Assembly: GCA_032718475.1 (NCBI GenBank)
Contig: JAUCBJ010000803.1
Coordinates: 1-58,214 of the forward strand
Reading direction: 5' to 3'
Source: Nemertoderma westbladi
Taxonomy: Eukaryota; Xenacoelomorpha; Nemertodermatida; Nemertodermatidae
Length of the DNA: 58,214 bases
The position numbers and the translations under genes are program-made. Positions 1-11,840 of the stretch are shown here, in pieces; the stretch's first letter is position 1, and every line of letters starts with the position of its first letter. The notes below the pieces were generated by a model. The model saw nothing but the letters and a program-made list of their open reading frames with translations, was not told where the DNA came from and did no database searches.

Positions 1-2012
1 GATACCGGAGCACAAATCAGTGTCATTCAACCCTCTCCATCCGAACACCGGAATCCAATCCACTGCAGGGGACTCTGCTTAAAGCAGCAAACTCCACCAA
101 TATTCCCACCTATGGTGAGCACTTAGTTACCCTAGATCTTGGTCTACGATGGACTTTCCGTTGGATCTTTACAGTGGCTGATGTCTCCCACTCAATTATC
201 GGAGCAGATTTTCTCAGCCATTTTGATCTCCTACCCGATGTCCGACGTGCGACCCTTCGGGATGGTGTTACATCAATAAATATCAAGGGGTCCGCTAGTA
301 AATTATATTCATTAAATTTAAGTATGAACCAACCTCAACCTGACTCCTGTTTTACCCGGCTTTTATTGGAATATCCCTCAATTATTAACCAAAAACCGGC
401 TACTGAGTATTCTCATCCTGCCCACGGAGTTGAGCACTTTATCGAGACGACTGATCCTCCTGTTTACACTAAACCTAGGCGACTGTCTCCTGAGAAACTG
501 AAAGCTGCGAAATATGAATTCGAATATATGCTGGAGACAGCAGTAATATGACCTTCATCCAGTAACTGGTCATCTCCACTTCATCTAACTCCAAAGTCCA
601 ATGGCTACTGGCGTCCTTGCGGGGATTATCGAGCGCTGAACAACGTCACTGTTCCCGATAGATATCCGATTCCCCATATACAGGACTTTACTTCCTATTT
701 ACATGGTGCCACTATATTTTCCAAGCTGGATCTTAAGCGGGCATACAACCAGATACCAGTTCATCCTCCAGATGTTCCAAAAACGGCCATTACGACTCCA
801 TTTGGCCTGTATGAATTTATCGTTATGCCATTTGGCCTACGCAATGCTGCCCAATCCTTTCAGCGCTTAATCGACAAGGCATTGCGTGATCTCGACTTCG
901 CATTTGCATATTTAGATGATATTCTTGTCGCCAGCACCTCTGAGAAAGAACATTTAGAGCACCTACGTATTTTGTTTGAACGATTAACTGCTTATGGATT
1001 GGTTCTCAATTTATCAAAATGTACTTTTGGAGTAGACTCTTTGGATTTTTTGGGCCATACAGTTAATTCCAATGGAATTACACCGATAGCCAGCAAAGTC
1101 CAGGCTATTCAGGATTTCCCACTTCCTAATTCCCGACGCCGTTTGCGTGAGTTTATTGGCCTAGTCACCTTTTATCATAGGTTTATAGAGAACTGTGCCA
1201 ACATACTCAATACCCTATATGAACTGCTTAAAAAACGCGTTGGTGAGAAAACTCCATTAATTTGGAATGAAAAGGCGACCGACGCATTTAACTCTTCTAA
1301 GACTGCCATTGCAAATACTGCATTATTAGCCCATCCACTGCCCAATGCTCCTCTAAACATCATGGTTGATGCATCTAATATCGCCATTGGAGGCGTTCTA
1401 CAACAACTGGTTGAAGATTGTTGGCAACCTCTTGCTTTCTATTCCAAGAAACTGTCCCCGACAGAACAGCGATACAGCACATTTGGACGGGAACTACTAG
1501 CTATGTATAAATCGATAGCACACTTTAGACACGCAGTTGAAGGCCGAGAATTTTATGTGCTGACTGATCATAAACCCTTGACTTTCGCCTTAATGAAAAA
1601 CTCAGACTGTAGTTCTCCTCGCGAAATCCGTCAACTCTCCTCCATATCCGAGTTCACAAATGATATTCGTTTTATCCAGGGTGTAAGTAATCCAGTCGCC
1701 GATTCACTGTCAAGACCATCCATTAACTCACTTTCACAAGATCTGGATTTATCCAAGTTGGTAACAGCACAACTTACGGACTGCGAACTCCAGCAACTTA
1801 AAACTGATAACACTTCTTCACTAATTCTGACAGATTTTCCATCCCCATATGGACTCGGTACGCTCACATGTAATACCTCAACTAATGTGGCCCGTCCGTT
1901 TGTTCCCAGAGATTTCCGTCGACCCATATTTGATCAACTCCATGGACTATCTCATCCAGGCACTCGGGCTACACAGAGCTTATTACGCAATGTTACGTCT
2001 GGCCAGGAATAA
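1..2012 (+). pseudogene. pol: gypsy pol: protease (partial), RT and RNase H
   Basis: Translation opens with the aspartic protease motif DTGA at base 1. The frame shifts near base 70 and then runs on from about 75. An in-frame TGA at 549-551 splits the protease/RT linker. RT follows with the segments [13 protein letters not shown] and MPFGLRNA and the catalytic box YLDD (about 908-919). RNase H follows, with the DAS motif near 1370 and TDHKPL near 1565. The frame ends at 2012 because of a second frame change near 1995 inside the integrase zinc domain. The enzyme would copy element RNA to DNA in cytoplasmic particles. In this copy it is broken. The family call is firm; the exact indels are inferred from where homology changes frame. 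Confidence 0.9.
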
Positions 2013-3027
2013 ACAAGACGATACAAATGTGGACACAAACATGTATGGCATGTCAGCAAAAAAGATTAATCGTCATACACACACCCCGTTGGGTACCTTT
2101 GATATATTAGACCAACGTTTCGAGAAAATCCATATGGATTTAGTTGGTCCGTTACCACCTTCACAGGGACAACGATACATTCTAACAATAATAGATAGAT
2201 TCTCACGCTGGCCCGAAGCAATCCCACTCCCAAATATTGAGGCAAAAACTGTGGCATGAGCTTTTATTTCCAATTGGATATCCCGTTTTGGTGTACCCAC
2301 TACCATTACAACGGATCGTGGTGGACAATTCGAATCCGCCCTTTTCTACCAAGTAAATAAACTCCTTGGTTGTAACCATTTCAGAACAACATCGTATCAC
2401 CCAAGTGCCAATGGTATGGTTGAAAGACTGCATCGCCAGCTAAAAGCTTCTCTTAGAGCTCACGATAGTAATCCCCACTGGATTGACTGTCTTCCCCTCG
2501 TTTTACTCAGAGTCCGTTCAGCCATTAAAACTGATATTGGTTATTCTTCATCTCAATTGGTTTATGGACAAACTCTCCGTCTACCCGGACAACTAGTTGT
2601 AACTAAACTACCTACCCCGAACACTGCTGATCTCCATACATTCGCTCAACACTTACAATCAGATATGTCAGCACTCAAACCTTCGGAACCTAGCGTAACC
2701 AACCGACCATGGTATATACCAACTTCTCTGAAAGATTGTACTCATGTGTTTGTGGGACATCCTCCAATTAAAAAGTCGTTGGAATCACCGTTTGATGGAC
2801 CTTATAAAGTCATCAATCTTGGACATAAAACTGTTACCGTGGAAATTAAAGGCCACAAAGAAGTAATAACCTTGGATCGAGTGAAACCCGCATTTTTAGA
2901 TTGTATACCCGATTCTAGCCCCAATAATACAAACAGAAACACCCCTATAACTGACCCTCAACCCTATACAACATCCCGAGGTCGCATTAGTAAACCACCA
3001 GTACGTTTTCATCCAGTCGTGCGTTGA
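1996..3027 (+). pseudogene. gypsy integrase
   Basis: From about 1996 the reading continues in a new frame. It has the CxxC of the HHCC zinc domain (CMAC), then the DDE core: first D in HMDLVGPLP, second D in TTDRGGQFE, and E in [10 protein letters not shown], so all three catalytic acidic residues survive. An in-frame TGA at 2257-2259 interrupts the core. The C-terminus has the GPY-type segment [10 protein letters not shown] followed by LDRVKPAFL, as in gypsy integrases. The ORF stops at 3025-3027, about 8 bases before the purine tract. It would insert element cDNA into host DNA but is disabled here. Confidence 0.9.
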
Positions 3028-3034
3028 CTCACTA

Positions 3035-3043
3035 GTGGGGGAG
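3035..3043 (+). other. gypsy polypurine tract
   Basis: GTGGGGGAG lies just after the integrase stop and four bases before the TGTAGGG start of the LTR. This is the usual position of the plus-strand primer of LTR retrotransposons. Identified by position and composition only. Confidence 0.75.
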
Positions 3044-3046
3044 TAC

Positions 3047-3508
3047 TGTAGGGACCCACTCTATTAAGAACTTTCGTTTTCCTTCAACATACGCGTAGCC
3101 TGGGTATAACTTACTAACTATTAATTGCATACAGTACGGTTTACTGACTTACAGTGCAACTTTAATTTGTAGTTCTTGTACTACAGTAGTAGGCCTACAT
3201 AACAGCCTGACATCATACTTTCTATGGTTGTACTACCGGTACCTATATCTCATTTTGATTGCACTAACAAAATATACATTATATATTCTGATTTATGATA
3301 TATTTGTTATTTATACTATTTGTATTTTATATCCAACACATACCTCCTCGCCTACATACCTACAAGATCTGTTCCCTGGGATCCTTCCCCCGCCGATATT
3401 GCGTCGTTATGATGGACTCCAGTCTCTCTCGGTCCACCCTCACGCGCATAAGTACGTAAGTCACACCATTGGCTGCGCGAATTTGAATGCACTTACTAGG
3501 CACTCTTG
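3047..3508 (+). repeat. gypsy 3' LTR
   Basis: The LTR starts with TGTAGGG immediately after the purine tract. It is non-coding and AT-rich. The right edge is set where ORFX-like coding sequence of element A begins on the other strand (a conserved YDNEGGS segment near 3510). No second LTR is available for comparison, so the 3' edge is approximate. Confidence 0.65.
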
Positions 3509-4958
3509 ATGGGACCCTCCCTCGTTGTCGTAAAACATCATGCGCCAATCCTGTAGGGATTCCTCCATCTTTCTCCATTGACGCTGGATCTCGTCGGATG
3601 GGGTCCACATGCGCTCAATAGCCTTGTGGTCATCGTATCGGGTATAGGAACCCTTCCTCCTCAGCCACGCCTGATCTACCTCCTCGTCGTCCGGGAATGT
3701 AGCCACCGCGACCCATACCTTTATATACTTGTCCAACCAACCAAATAACTTGCTCTCCTTCCCCGGAGCCGTTATCCGTTATCTGCATCGGGACATCACG
3801 CAAGAACTTAGTGCATAAAACTTCCCGTAGGCAGTCAACGTTCTAATAATTCGATGATATCACCATTGGCAAGAATCGAATGGCTTCTGGCGACTCCGGG
3901 TGATCTGCCAATATCGCAGATTCGTTGCCGTCAGAATAATACACCGGTCGGGGTTGAGATACAGCCTGTGGAACAAATCCAGTCACTCTCCTAGTTTCCT
4001 CATGATGTCTATCTGCGGTCTTATTATACTCTGCTATCCGCTCTTCGAATAACTGCTTCGCTTTCACCGCTCGCTCCTCCTGCCGCAACGCATCTATATC
4101 GTCCTGATGCTCAGGCATGAGCTCTATCCCTCGGTGAGGCTAAGTAAATGTGGTCCAGGGACTAGAGAGCTCCAAACCCGCGGGTTTGGTACTCGAGTCA
4201 CGTGCCGCTTCGCGCCGCGCCTCTAGGTCCTTATAGGATCGGTATAGCGAAATGGCCGCCGCCGTCTCTATCAAAGCGGGTGTCGAACAGGGTTTAATCT
4301 CCGTATACAGATCTAAAGTTGTAACGGTCGGCGTGATGGGTCTCGGAGGTCTCTTTCCGCTAAAGTCGATACTGATCATCGGGTTGCTCATCGGGTAACC
4401 TCCCTCGTTATATCTAAGAAACTGGTGAGCTTGACATCGTGTTAATACCGGTTCAGGATTCTGCTCATTCAGTCGGTCGGGAATTGCTACATCTTGCTTA
4501 TTCATGCATTCGCCTCATTTGTAGAATAACTTGTATACACTGAAAACCTTTGGCGTCGCCTGATCCTCGCCTGGAGTCCTCCGGTAAAGGTGCATTCCGT
4601 CGAATTGATCCCGGACTGCAGGTAGCGGTTCATCGTGCCGTAAATACATGTTCATATGGTATAGACGGGCGATTTCCTCTTCAGGGCCTGCGCTAATATC
4701 GCATACATCAAGGGCAAAGTCGTAGGGATAACGAGTGCAATATTCTTTTCATAGAACCTCCATGCGCTCTCCCAACGCTCGCATCCATTCCCTCCTCAAC
4801 TCCTTCTCATATGTGGGCTGATACTTCCCATTCAACTCCATCACCGATCTTCCGTGGTAGTAAACATTCGAATCCTTACACCCGGGTCGGGCGAACGGTA
4901 GTTCCGCCTCTCTGGCGGTGAAACCTCTCCTCGGTTGCGCTCTGATTTCCTTCTCCAT
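3509..4958 (-). pseudogene. ORFX of BEL element A (novel ORF after pol), broken
   Basis: The minus-strand frame from 4958 to 3843 is continuous except for TGA at 4749-4751, TGA at 4515-4517 and TAG at 4140-4142. A frameshift then leads to the segment 3736-3509. Similarity to ORFX of element B is clear by eye: LPAVRDQFDGM here against LPVIPDSFEQM; RCQAHQFLRY against RCAKHSFMRY; and YDNEGGS against YDNEGS. The 4515 TGA falls on the first Cys of the CxxC motif seen in element B. The stretch after 4118 is charged and probably coiled-coil, as in B. The remainder of ORFX would lie beyond the gypsy insertion. Function unknown; no match to an envelope protein is apparent. Confidence 0.75.
4172..4189. 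repeat. 18-bp perfect palindrome, copy 1 of 3
   Basis: CCAAACCCGCGGGTTTGG is a perfect palindrome inside ORFX of element A. Near-identical copies are at 5265-5282 (one arm ends in A instead of G) and 7360-7377. Two of the three encode KPAGL on the minus strand. Seen directly in the sequence; role unknown. Confidence 0.8.
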
Positions 4959-5854
4959 GTTGCCGCGTATATATACATATATCCAATTGGGTCCGTTACG
5001 TAACTAATTACACTGTGGGTAAATCAGTTAGATGATGCAGAAGGACAGACTTCCCGAACCACCGGCCGCCTTCCAGCAGTTCAGGTTCGGCTCTCTAGAT
5101 CCCGTCTCATTCCTAACTACCTTCTAACCTATTCCCATGCATAGCGCAAAAACTTCGGAGATAAACTGGCCGTGACCAACTCACTTTTGATGCCCAAGCT
5201 ACTCCCCAATACTTGTACTAGACTACAGTAGTTAGAAAGGACAATAGTTTGGTGCTCGACTACACCAAACCCGCAGGTTTGATAATCGAACACCTCACTC
5301 CACTGCAAACTACTGAGTGGGGTCTGTGTACGCCTCTGGTGCTACTAACCTTTAGCACCTTGGTTGTTGTACTGTTGGCACCAATCTGTGGAAGTTACTG
5401 AACTCAATTTACACTCCTACATAATATAGCCGTCACCATGGTGTCCAAATACTATTTTCCAGGCTTCACGACTTTCAAATTACTGTATTTCTATAGACGA
5501 ATTCTAGAATGTGTCTATATGCAGCGTTTGGAATTGTCTCGGGTTCACTTCTAATTTTTTAAGATTTTTTAATTTTCCAAACATTTTATGAAAATAAAAT
5601 TTTGTTTTGATACCCACTTGACAAATTCTCAACTCAAATCACCGCAAACCCTCTCCTATGCATTTCCTAGTATTTGCATACGAGGAATGCATACGAAGTG
5701 AATTTGTGATCCAACACTAATTTTGGTTTGAGGCAGGAGACAAATTATAGTCTCCTGTCTCGATGCGTGTCTCCTCTAGTAACACAATATCTTGGACCGG
5801 TCTGTCCAAGGTGTGTAAACCATTAGTTTTACACTTCTTTTGGTTCGGACACTT
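4959..5854 (-). other. Element A spacer between integrase and ORFX
   Basis: About 0.9 kb without a convincing ORF. It holds the second 18-bp palindrome (5265-5282), AT-rich sequence around 5550-5620 and a TATATATACATATAT stretch near 4966. It occupies the same position as the longer spacers in elements B and C, but no sequence similarity to them is obvious to me. Confidence 0.5.
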
Positions 5855-7393
5855 TCACCTTATTTTTACAGTGACGGTGTGCACTATATTTTGTACGTAC
5901 GGGTGTATGTGCAAGATGACTCCGGTCTCCCAATATTTTCTCTTGACAACTGGTTCGGTTATTAATACGTAGTCTCCTCTGTGGAGGCTCCGAACTGCTT
6001 TGTACCACTTAGATCTGGTGGATATTGTGGGAAGATAATATTCCCGCCAATATTCCCAGAATGTGTTCGCAACAAACTGTGTTATTTTCCAGCTCTTTCG
6101 ACTATATAGGTCGGCACCAATGTGTTCTGATGCCGGCACAAGAAACGCTGGACTCTGCAATGCAGAGTCCGATTCTGCATTAGCAAATGATTTTGGCATT
6201 AATGCAACACTGTCAGGCAACATAGCTATCGGCCTCGAGTTTAATGTATGCTCGATTTCGATGAAAGCTGCTAACAGCTCGTCGTCTGTAAGTTGTTTGT
6301 TTACAGGCAATGTTTTAGCAATAGCCTGTTTTATGGAGCGAACCAAACGCTGCCAACTTCCTCCTCTCCAGGGACTTTCTGGAGTGTTAAACTTCCACTC
6401 CACTCTTTGCGGCAAAAGTGCTGCAGAGATTTCTCTATTCTGCGCCGCCCTATGAGCCGCGTTTAACTCGCTATTCCCTCCGACAAAGTTTGTACCCTTG
6501 TCGGAGTAGAACGCCTTTACTAGTCCTCTCCTGGCCATAAATCTCTTTAAGGCCAGGAGCAGGGATTTGGTCGACATGTCTGCCACACGCTCTATATGCA
6601 CAGCTCTACTAGCCATACATATCAGCAGCAGGCCCCATCTCTTGTGGGTCTGCCGTCCATTCTTTGCCTCAATCGGACCAAAACAGTCCACCCATGTATT
6701 TGTAAAGGGTGGGTAATATGCCTGCACTCTCGCTTCCGGGAATTCAGCCACCTCCTGTTCCAATACTCTGGCGTTTACTCTCTTGCAAACCAGACAGGCG
6801 TCATGCATAGTACCTACTGCCCGACTTGGCTGCAATAGAATGAATCGCTGTCTCGCTGCCGACAAACAGTGTAACTTTCCCGCATGATGCAACCTCTTAT
6901 GTATATCCCATAGAATCGCTCTTTGCATTTCTATTGGGTGACTAGGACAGTCTGTTATGTCGACAGTCTGGATTCTCGATCTATGACAAATCAAACCCTT
7001 ATGGATTAATGGACTCCATTTTTTGAGGGGTTTATAGAGAACTGGTCGTTGAGACGATAACAGATAGAATTCTTTCGGGAAGGCACACATTTGATAATGT
7101 CTCAAATGCTTTAATTCCGCTTGATCAATCTCATCCTCTGTCAGAGCTTTCAATTTTTGAATTCGCTCGCTATTAGCGCTCGTTTGTTCTCCTAAATGTT
7201 TCGAATGTTTTAAACAAAGGTACGAAACCTATCGGCTTAACCACGCAGTTCTTTTACAAATTGTCAGCCAAGAGGCAGACGAATTTAGTAATTTGTCATA
7301 AATACTACATGGCTCTAATGCCAGCGATGGTTGCCCGCTAGCTAACGGAAGTTTTGAATCCAAACCCGCAGGTTTGGAAACCGAAGGCTCCAT
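5855..7393 (-). pseudogene. BEL element A integrase
   Basis: The frame opens at an ATG at 7391-7393 and runs to 5855, with one in-frame TAG at 7229-7231. The zinc domain is visible as HKRLHHAGK followed by CLVCKR. The DDE core has VDCFGPIE and SDKGTNF. The expected third acid lies in GGSWQRLVRSIK, where family members usually have WERL, so the catalytic Glu is Gln here. The C-terminal segment (YWREYYLPT, then a GDYVLI strand) is typical of BEL integrases. The protein ends early, soon after the second C-terminal strand. It would join cDNA to host DNA but is unlikely to be active. Confidence 0.88.
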
Positions 7394-7401
7394 CTTCTCA
7401 G

Positions 7402-9399
7402 TCAATTTTGTCCGTCACTTACCAATTGCGACCCTTGTGTAGTCTGTAAGGGTGGTTTTATGTCATAACTTACCCTTCCGGACCTCGTAGTCACGTAAGT
7501 CTCTTGGTCTGACAGGTCTCCGCGCCACTCCAATGACTCTTCAGGCCGCTCCAATGACACTTCAGGCCGCTCCAATGACTCTTCAGGCCGCTCCAATGAC
7601 TCTTTAGGCCGCTCCATGGGCTCTTCAGGCCGCTCCAATGACTCTAATTTGGCTTTCGACTTAGACTTGGAGACTTTCTCCACTTTGACTTCTGCATTCA
7701 TCGGCATCGGATTGGTCACTATCTTCAGTCGCTCTGGCCAATGTTCCTGTGTCCTCGTTAGAAAATCAGGTCCATGTAACCAAAACTCCTGGGACTCCTC
7801 CTGACAGAATTCCGCCGGCATAGCACCTTTCGAAGTTATGTCGGCCGGGTTTAACACTCCCGGACAATGTCTCCATTGTTCCTTCGTCGAAAAGTTGACG
7901 ATCTGAGCACGTCTGTTGGCCACAAATGTCTTCAGTGCAATATTGTCAATGTACACTAACACTAAGGATGCATCCGTCAAATAGAATAATGTCAATGTCG
8001 TGTCTAATTCCTCTATTATCTGCTTACTTACCTCAACTGAGACTACTGCCGCCTGTAACTCTGCACGAGGGACAGTCATGTATTTGACCGGCATTGTCTT
8101 TGATCTAGAAGTCATAAAGGCCATCTCAAACTTGTCCTGACTTACCTCTCGGCGAAGGTAGGCTACCATACCAAAGCCGGTGTCACTTGCGTCACTAAAT
8201 AGATGCAGCTCAAGATCAGCTGGAAATACCAGCTGATTCGGAAAGTAGGAGCAGGGTACATCTATATTTTTCAATAGATGTAACTCGGCTTCCCACTCTC
8301 TCCAATGCTTTGCATGTATAGGGGATATTGGCTCGTCCCACTCTAGGTCGGACAACCAAATTTTACTCATACATACTCGTGCCTGTAATATTACCGGGCT
8401 GATAAAGTTCATCGGGTCAAATAGTCTACTCATTGTTGATAAGCAGATTCTCTTAGTCAAAACATTGTCTGGACTACTGGGCTCAAACCTGACTCTCACC
8501 TGTAACTTATCCGTGTTTGGATTCCAAGCGAGTCCCAGTACTCGCGCCATGGGGATGGGTTCTACACCCAATTCGATGTCTCCGCCCCCGCGATCTTTCA
8601 CCTGGAACGACTCTAATAAGGCCTCCGAGTTGGTGGTGAACTTGGTCAATGGGAAACCCCCTGTAGCCAAGCACTCCTGTAGGCCGTGAGCCACTTCTAT
8701 GGCTTGTTCCGCTGTGTCCTTGGACACCAATCCGTCATCCATATAGAAGTTTATCAGGATGGACTCGATAACGTCTACTGGATACTTACCAATCTGGGCC
8801 CTTGCCATTTTCTTTAGAACAAACAGCATACCGTTGGAACTACCACGGGCACTGAATATCCTGACATGCATCTAGTATGTAACCACTGGGCCGGATAGGT
8901 CTTCATTCTTATACCAGAGAAATCGGAGACTATCCTGGTCCGCCTTGCAGGCTCTTACCTGGTGAAACATCGCCTCGATGTCGCAAGTAAACGCGAATCG
9001 CCGCTGTCTAAAGCGTAGCAGTATCCCTATCAAGTAGTTATTTAGGTTGGGACCATCCATCAACTCTGAATTCAGGGACATACCTCTATAGACTGCTGCG
9101 CAGTCGTTGACTACTCGGACCTTGTCTGGTTTGTCGGGGTGAGTCACATAGTGGTGTGGGAGGTAATAAGTCTGGTCCGTCACTAAGTCGGGGTCCTCTA
9201 CCTTCCCAGCAAATCCCTTGGCAAAATAGTTGTTTATCTGGGCGCAATACTTCTCCCTAACGTCTTGATTCTTTAGCAACCGAGCCCTTACTCCGTTTAA
9301 TCTTTTCAGATTGTTCTCCAACTTAGGAGGTTGTCGACGCCACAACATTCCAACTTCAAAATGTCCTGTCGGTAGCAGACGTATGTTATCTTCCATCAT
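7402..9399 (-). pseudogene. pol: BEL element A reverse transcriptase and RNase H
   Basis: Minus-strand ORFs 9399-8872 and 8871-7402 are in the same frame, split only by TAG at 8872-8874. The first holds the start of RT (VRVVNDCAAVYRG, then LRFRQRRFAFTCDIEAMFHQV). The second holds the catalytic YMDD box and then RNase H, beginning at LHLFSDASDTGFG, with CPGVLNPADITSKG near its end. The C-terminal tail contains six 7-residue repeats. The first ORF is out of frame with the upstream pol segment because of an 11-bp tandem duplication at 9411-9432. It would copy element RNA into DNA; it is inactive as it stands. Confidence 0.9.
7526..7651 (-). repeat. 21-bp coding minisatellite in element A pol
   Basis: Six tandem 21-bp units starting at about 7526, 7547, 7568, 7589, 7610 and 7631 encode ERPEESL-type heptads in the linker between RNase H and integrase. 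The unit length is a multiple of three, so copy-number changes keep the frame. Confidence 0.85.
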
Positions 9400-9410
9400 C
9401 TCCAGCGACC

Positions 9411-9432
9411 GTTTCTCATCAGTTTCTCATCA
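9411..9432. repeat. 11-bp tandem duplication causing a frameshift
   Basis: GTTTCTCATCA occurs twice in direct succession, at 9411-9421 and 9422-9432. The pol frame changes exactly here, so this small duplication is the likely cause of the break between the 9739-9419 and 9399-8872 segments. Confidence 0.85.
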
Positions 9433-9870
9433 TGGTTAGGTCATACCCACTGGGTTCCATTGCGTCCCTATCCAGCCATTTGACGGTTCTAGCTACTGTC
9501 TCGAGGTCCTGGCGTATCAATTCCTTCTGCAACTCCTCTTTACTGTATTGGAAAATGTCGAGGTCTCGATATTTAGCCACCTGACCCTCCACTATATTGG
9601 TATAAGTCAAAAGGTTACTCAAATAGGTGGCGTGGGCCGCTGAACCAGACCCACGGGTCTGATAACAGTAGTCCTCGGGTTCACTATCTGTCCAGTCGTT
9701 GTAGAGTGGTTCCAACAATCTAACATTATCAGGGATCAACTCCTTGTCCGACTCGCTAAAGTCGCTATAGTGGTCAATACAGGTTCTCCTAAACTCGTCT
9801 ATGTCTGGTGGTTCTACTAACGGTTGTTGTGTTATAGGCTGTAATTCGTCGTGTCTATCCTTTGGCTTGT
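9419..9870 (-). pseudogene. BEL element A pol segment between protease and RT
   Basis: The ORF 9739-9419, extended upstream without a Met to about 9870, is acidic and lies where BEL polyproteins link the protease to RT. It contains GYDLTMMRN just before the duplication that throws the frame. The position corresponds to the segment before the RT in element B, but sequence similarity is weak. No enzyme motif is visible; it is probably the linker and the start of the RT N-terminal extension. Confidence 0.6.
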
Positions 9871-9894
9871 CGCCACCTGGAACTCATTAGAATG

Positions 9895-11144
9895 GGTACT
9901 CGTTTATACCAACTTAATATAGTCCTATGGGCGTGTGGCCCATTTACATACGGCTCAGCTGGTCTCGTTTCACATATTTGGTGCGTGACCAGCTGTTCTG
10001 CTCCAATTAACATAGACACGTTCCTATAACCCACCTGGTGTCTCGGTATTCTGAGCTTGTCAAAATACTCCTATGCTATGGGACTCATTGGTGGCACATT
10101 ACCTAACTGCCTGCTGAACCCTTTCATAGCTAGACACTTAAATCCATCCAATGGCAACGCTCTCCATTCTTGGCGAGTGTGCTGGTCTCTCGGGAGTAGG
10201 GAGTCTAGTTCTACCGAAATCTTATGTCCCTTGAGGTCCCCTACCCCGTGCAAGGATTTTAACTCTATTTGGATTTCCTCAGCATCCTGGAAGCTGGAAA
10301 CGGCTCTCGCTACTTCCTCGCCTATATACGATAATGTGGACGCAGTGTCCAACATCACATATATTCTCTTTGATCCCTTGTCTCCAGTAAGATTCACCGG
10401 AATCACGCTGAATATCTCCGACGTGGCCGATGATAAATACGTCTGCGCGCTGGTCGATGAACTATCCGTGGTGAACCCTTGGCAGGTCACCTCTCTCGCA
10501 CTCGCCTCGCCATCCTCGTCCGACGAACCTGGTTGATACCCATCGTCCTGGATGCCGGTGTACACATTTCTTCTTATCGTTACGGAATCTCTGCTCCCCT
10601 TCCTTTGAAGATTTCTCTGTAGATAACGGTCCGTTGGAGTATGGAAATCCGCATGTAGCAACTTGTGATGTAGTCTGCCACACTCCATGCATCCGTCCTT
10701 GCTGTTCGGGCACTGGCGCCGTACATGACCTGGCGCAAGACATGCCCAACAGGTGTCCAACATCCGCACTTGAACCCTTCTCTGTTCCGAAGTTAATTCT
10801 TTAAACCGTCTGCAACTGTCTAACTTATGGTCGTCAGATCTTACCTCTTTTAGCAAGCAGAATTGGCAACCTACAAATCCATCTGGCAACTCCTGTTGCT
10901 TTACCTTAGGTCTATCTGACCTCTCACCATACCATACTCGCGAGTCTGGTCTAAAGGCAGGGGTACTCGAATTGTATCTGTCTACTGAGTTAAAAGTCAC
11001 AGTGGTTCTATCATTGTCAAAACTTACCATTGACTTACCGGTAACAGGTTTAGACTCTCTAATATTCTCCTCCGAGAAGTTTGATTTCATCTCTGCTACC
11101 GCATCTGTGGCTATCATGTCGTGGATGTGTTGAAGTGTCAACAC
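9895..11144 (-). pseudogene. gag: BEL element A gag C-terminus and protease
   Basis: The ORF 11144-10071 carries gag zinc motifs: CQFCLLKEVRSDDHKLDSC, CWACLAPGHVRRQC and CMECGRLHHKLLH. A protease segment follows, with the active-site motif MLDTASTLSYI (DTA in place of DTG). TAG at 10071-10073 breaks the frame. Homologous protein (LIGAEQLVTH, similar to LIGQNAHEAL in element B) continues beyond it to about 9895. The gag N-terminus is missing. The first codon at 11144 is not a true start; upstream the frame is closed by stops and a small tandem repeat. Confidence 0.85.
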
Positions 11145-11640
11145 CTTACTTTGACCCTATTCAACGTCTTCAAAGTCTTCAACACAATACCTCTTCAAAG
11201 TCTTCAACACAATACTCGTCCTCCTCTTGTGCCTCGTTTCGTTCGTCCGTTTTTGACCAAACTTTAGATTCTTTCTAAACTTTTGACGGACTACATACGT
11301 ACCAAGTTTTGTTTAATTTCATCAATTCCGCCACTTACATTACATACATTACATTAGTTACACAATATTACCATTATTTGGTGGGGTCCATCTTCCTACA
11401 ACAACTTACCTATACCGCTGAGACAGTCAGGCTCTATATTATATAGAGGCAGTTTCGTAATGAATATTATTATTATGCCAGTAATTGAATGCCGCCCCAA
11501 ATTAGATGATTTAAAACACCAAAACAAATTATTTTGCACCAAATATATTTTTTTGCGCAATAGTTTTTATTGTCCGTTTAAATCCTTTTTTTGTCCTTTT
11601 TTTTATTTTTTATGTCCTCCAAAAATCTAATGTTAGGTTC
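11145..11640. other. Non-coding stretch upstream of element A gag
   Basis: It contains a two-copy tandem repeat of about 25 bp (CTTCAAAGTCTTCAACACAA) at roughly 11168-11218, then AT-rich DNA with short T runs. No LTR or primer-binding site of element A could be recognised. No gene seen. Confidence 0.5.
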
Positions 11641-11840
11641 CATGCTACCGGTTTCTCTACTGCTGTTCTCTCAGGCTATCAGTACCGGTATTAATATATA
11701 TAGCACTATTTTGCTGTATTGTATGTACAGATGTAGGTATAAAGCAGGCATTTCTGTATTTTAGTACCGGTACCGGTACTGCTGTAGGCCTACTGTGTAG
11801 CCTACCATTTAAATACGGTACTGGTAGGCCTACCGGCTGA
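11641..11840. repeat. TACCGGTA and TAGGCCTA palindrome cluster
   Basis: Several short palindromes built on ACCGGT and AGGCCT occur within 200 bp, including GTACCGGTACCGGTAC. The same hexamers recur in the leader of element B (39720-40450), so they look like a genome-wide short repeat. Seen directly; no coding content. Confidence 0.7.

Larger units (their letters stand above)
1..3508 (+). mobile_element. Ty3/gypsy LTR retrotransposon, 3' part, decayed
   Basis: The order protease, RT, RNase H, integrase (zinc-binding then DDE core, then a GPY/F-like tail), purine tract and LTR is that of Ty3/gypsy elements. The window begins inside the protease, so gag and the 5' LTR lie outside. Two frame changes and two in-frame TGA codons make it non-functional. 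Its 3' LTR directly abuts the interrupted ORFX of BEL element A, so it probably inserted into that older element. The exact LTR 3' edge is uncertain by about 10-20 bases because the other LTR and the target duplication are not in view. Confidence 0.92.
3509..11144 (-). mobile_element. BEL/Pao retrotransposon A, decayed, partial
   Basis: Reading on the minus strand gives gag with CCHC knuckles, a retropepsin-like protease, BEL-type RT (YMDD), RNase H, HHCC plus DDE integrase with a C-terminal tail, a spacer of about 0.9 kb and then ORFX. The N-terminal half of gag and any 5' LTR are not recognisable above 11144. The 3' end is cut by the gypsy element. At least five in-frame stops and several indels are present. 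Its protein sequence differs clearly from elements B and C, so it belongs to another family within the same group. Confidence 0.9.

Noticed and set aside
3228-3509. 93-codon ORF in the gypsy LTR
   Set aside because: Low-complexity Tyr/Ile-rich translation of LTR sequence; not a gene.
549-4751. Several in-frame TGA codons in element ORFs, as possible recoding or a variant genetic code
   Set aside because: TAG, TAA and frameshifts also occur in the same ORFs, and intact ORFs use TGG, TGC and TGT normally; this is ordinary decay.
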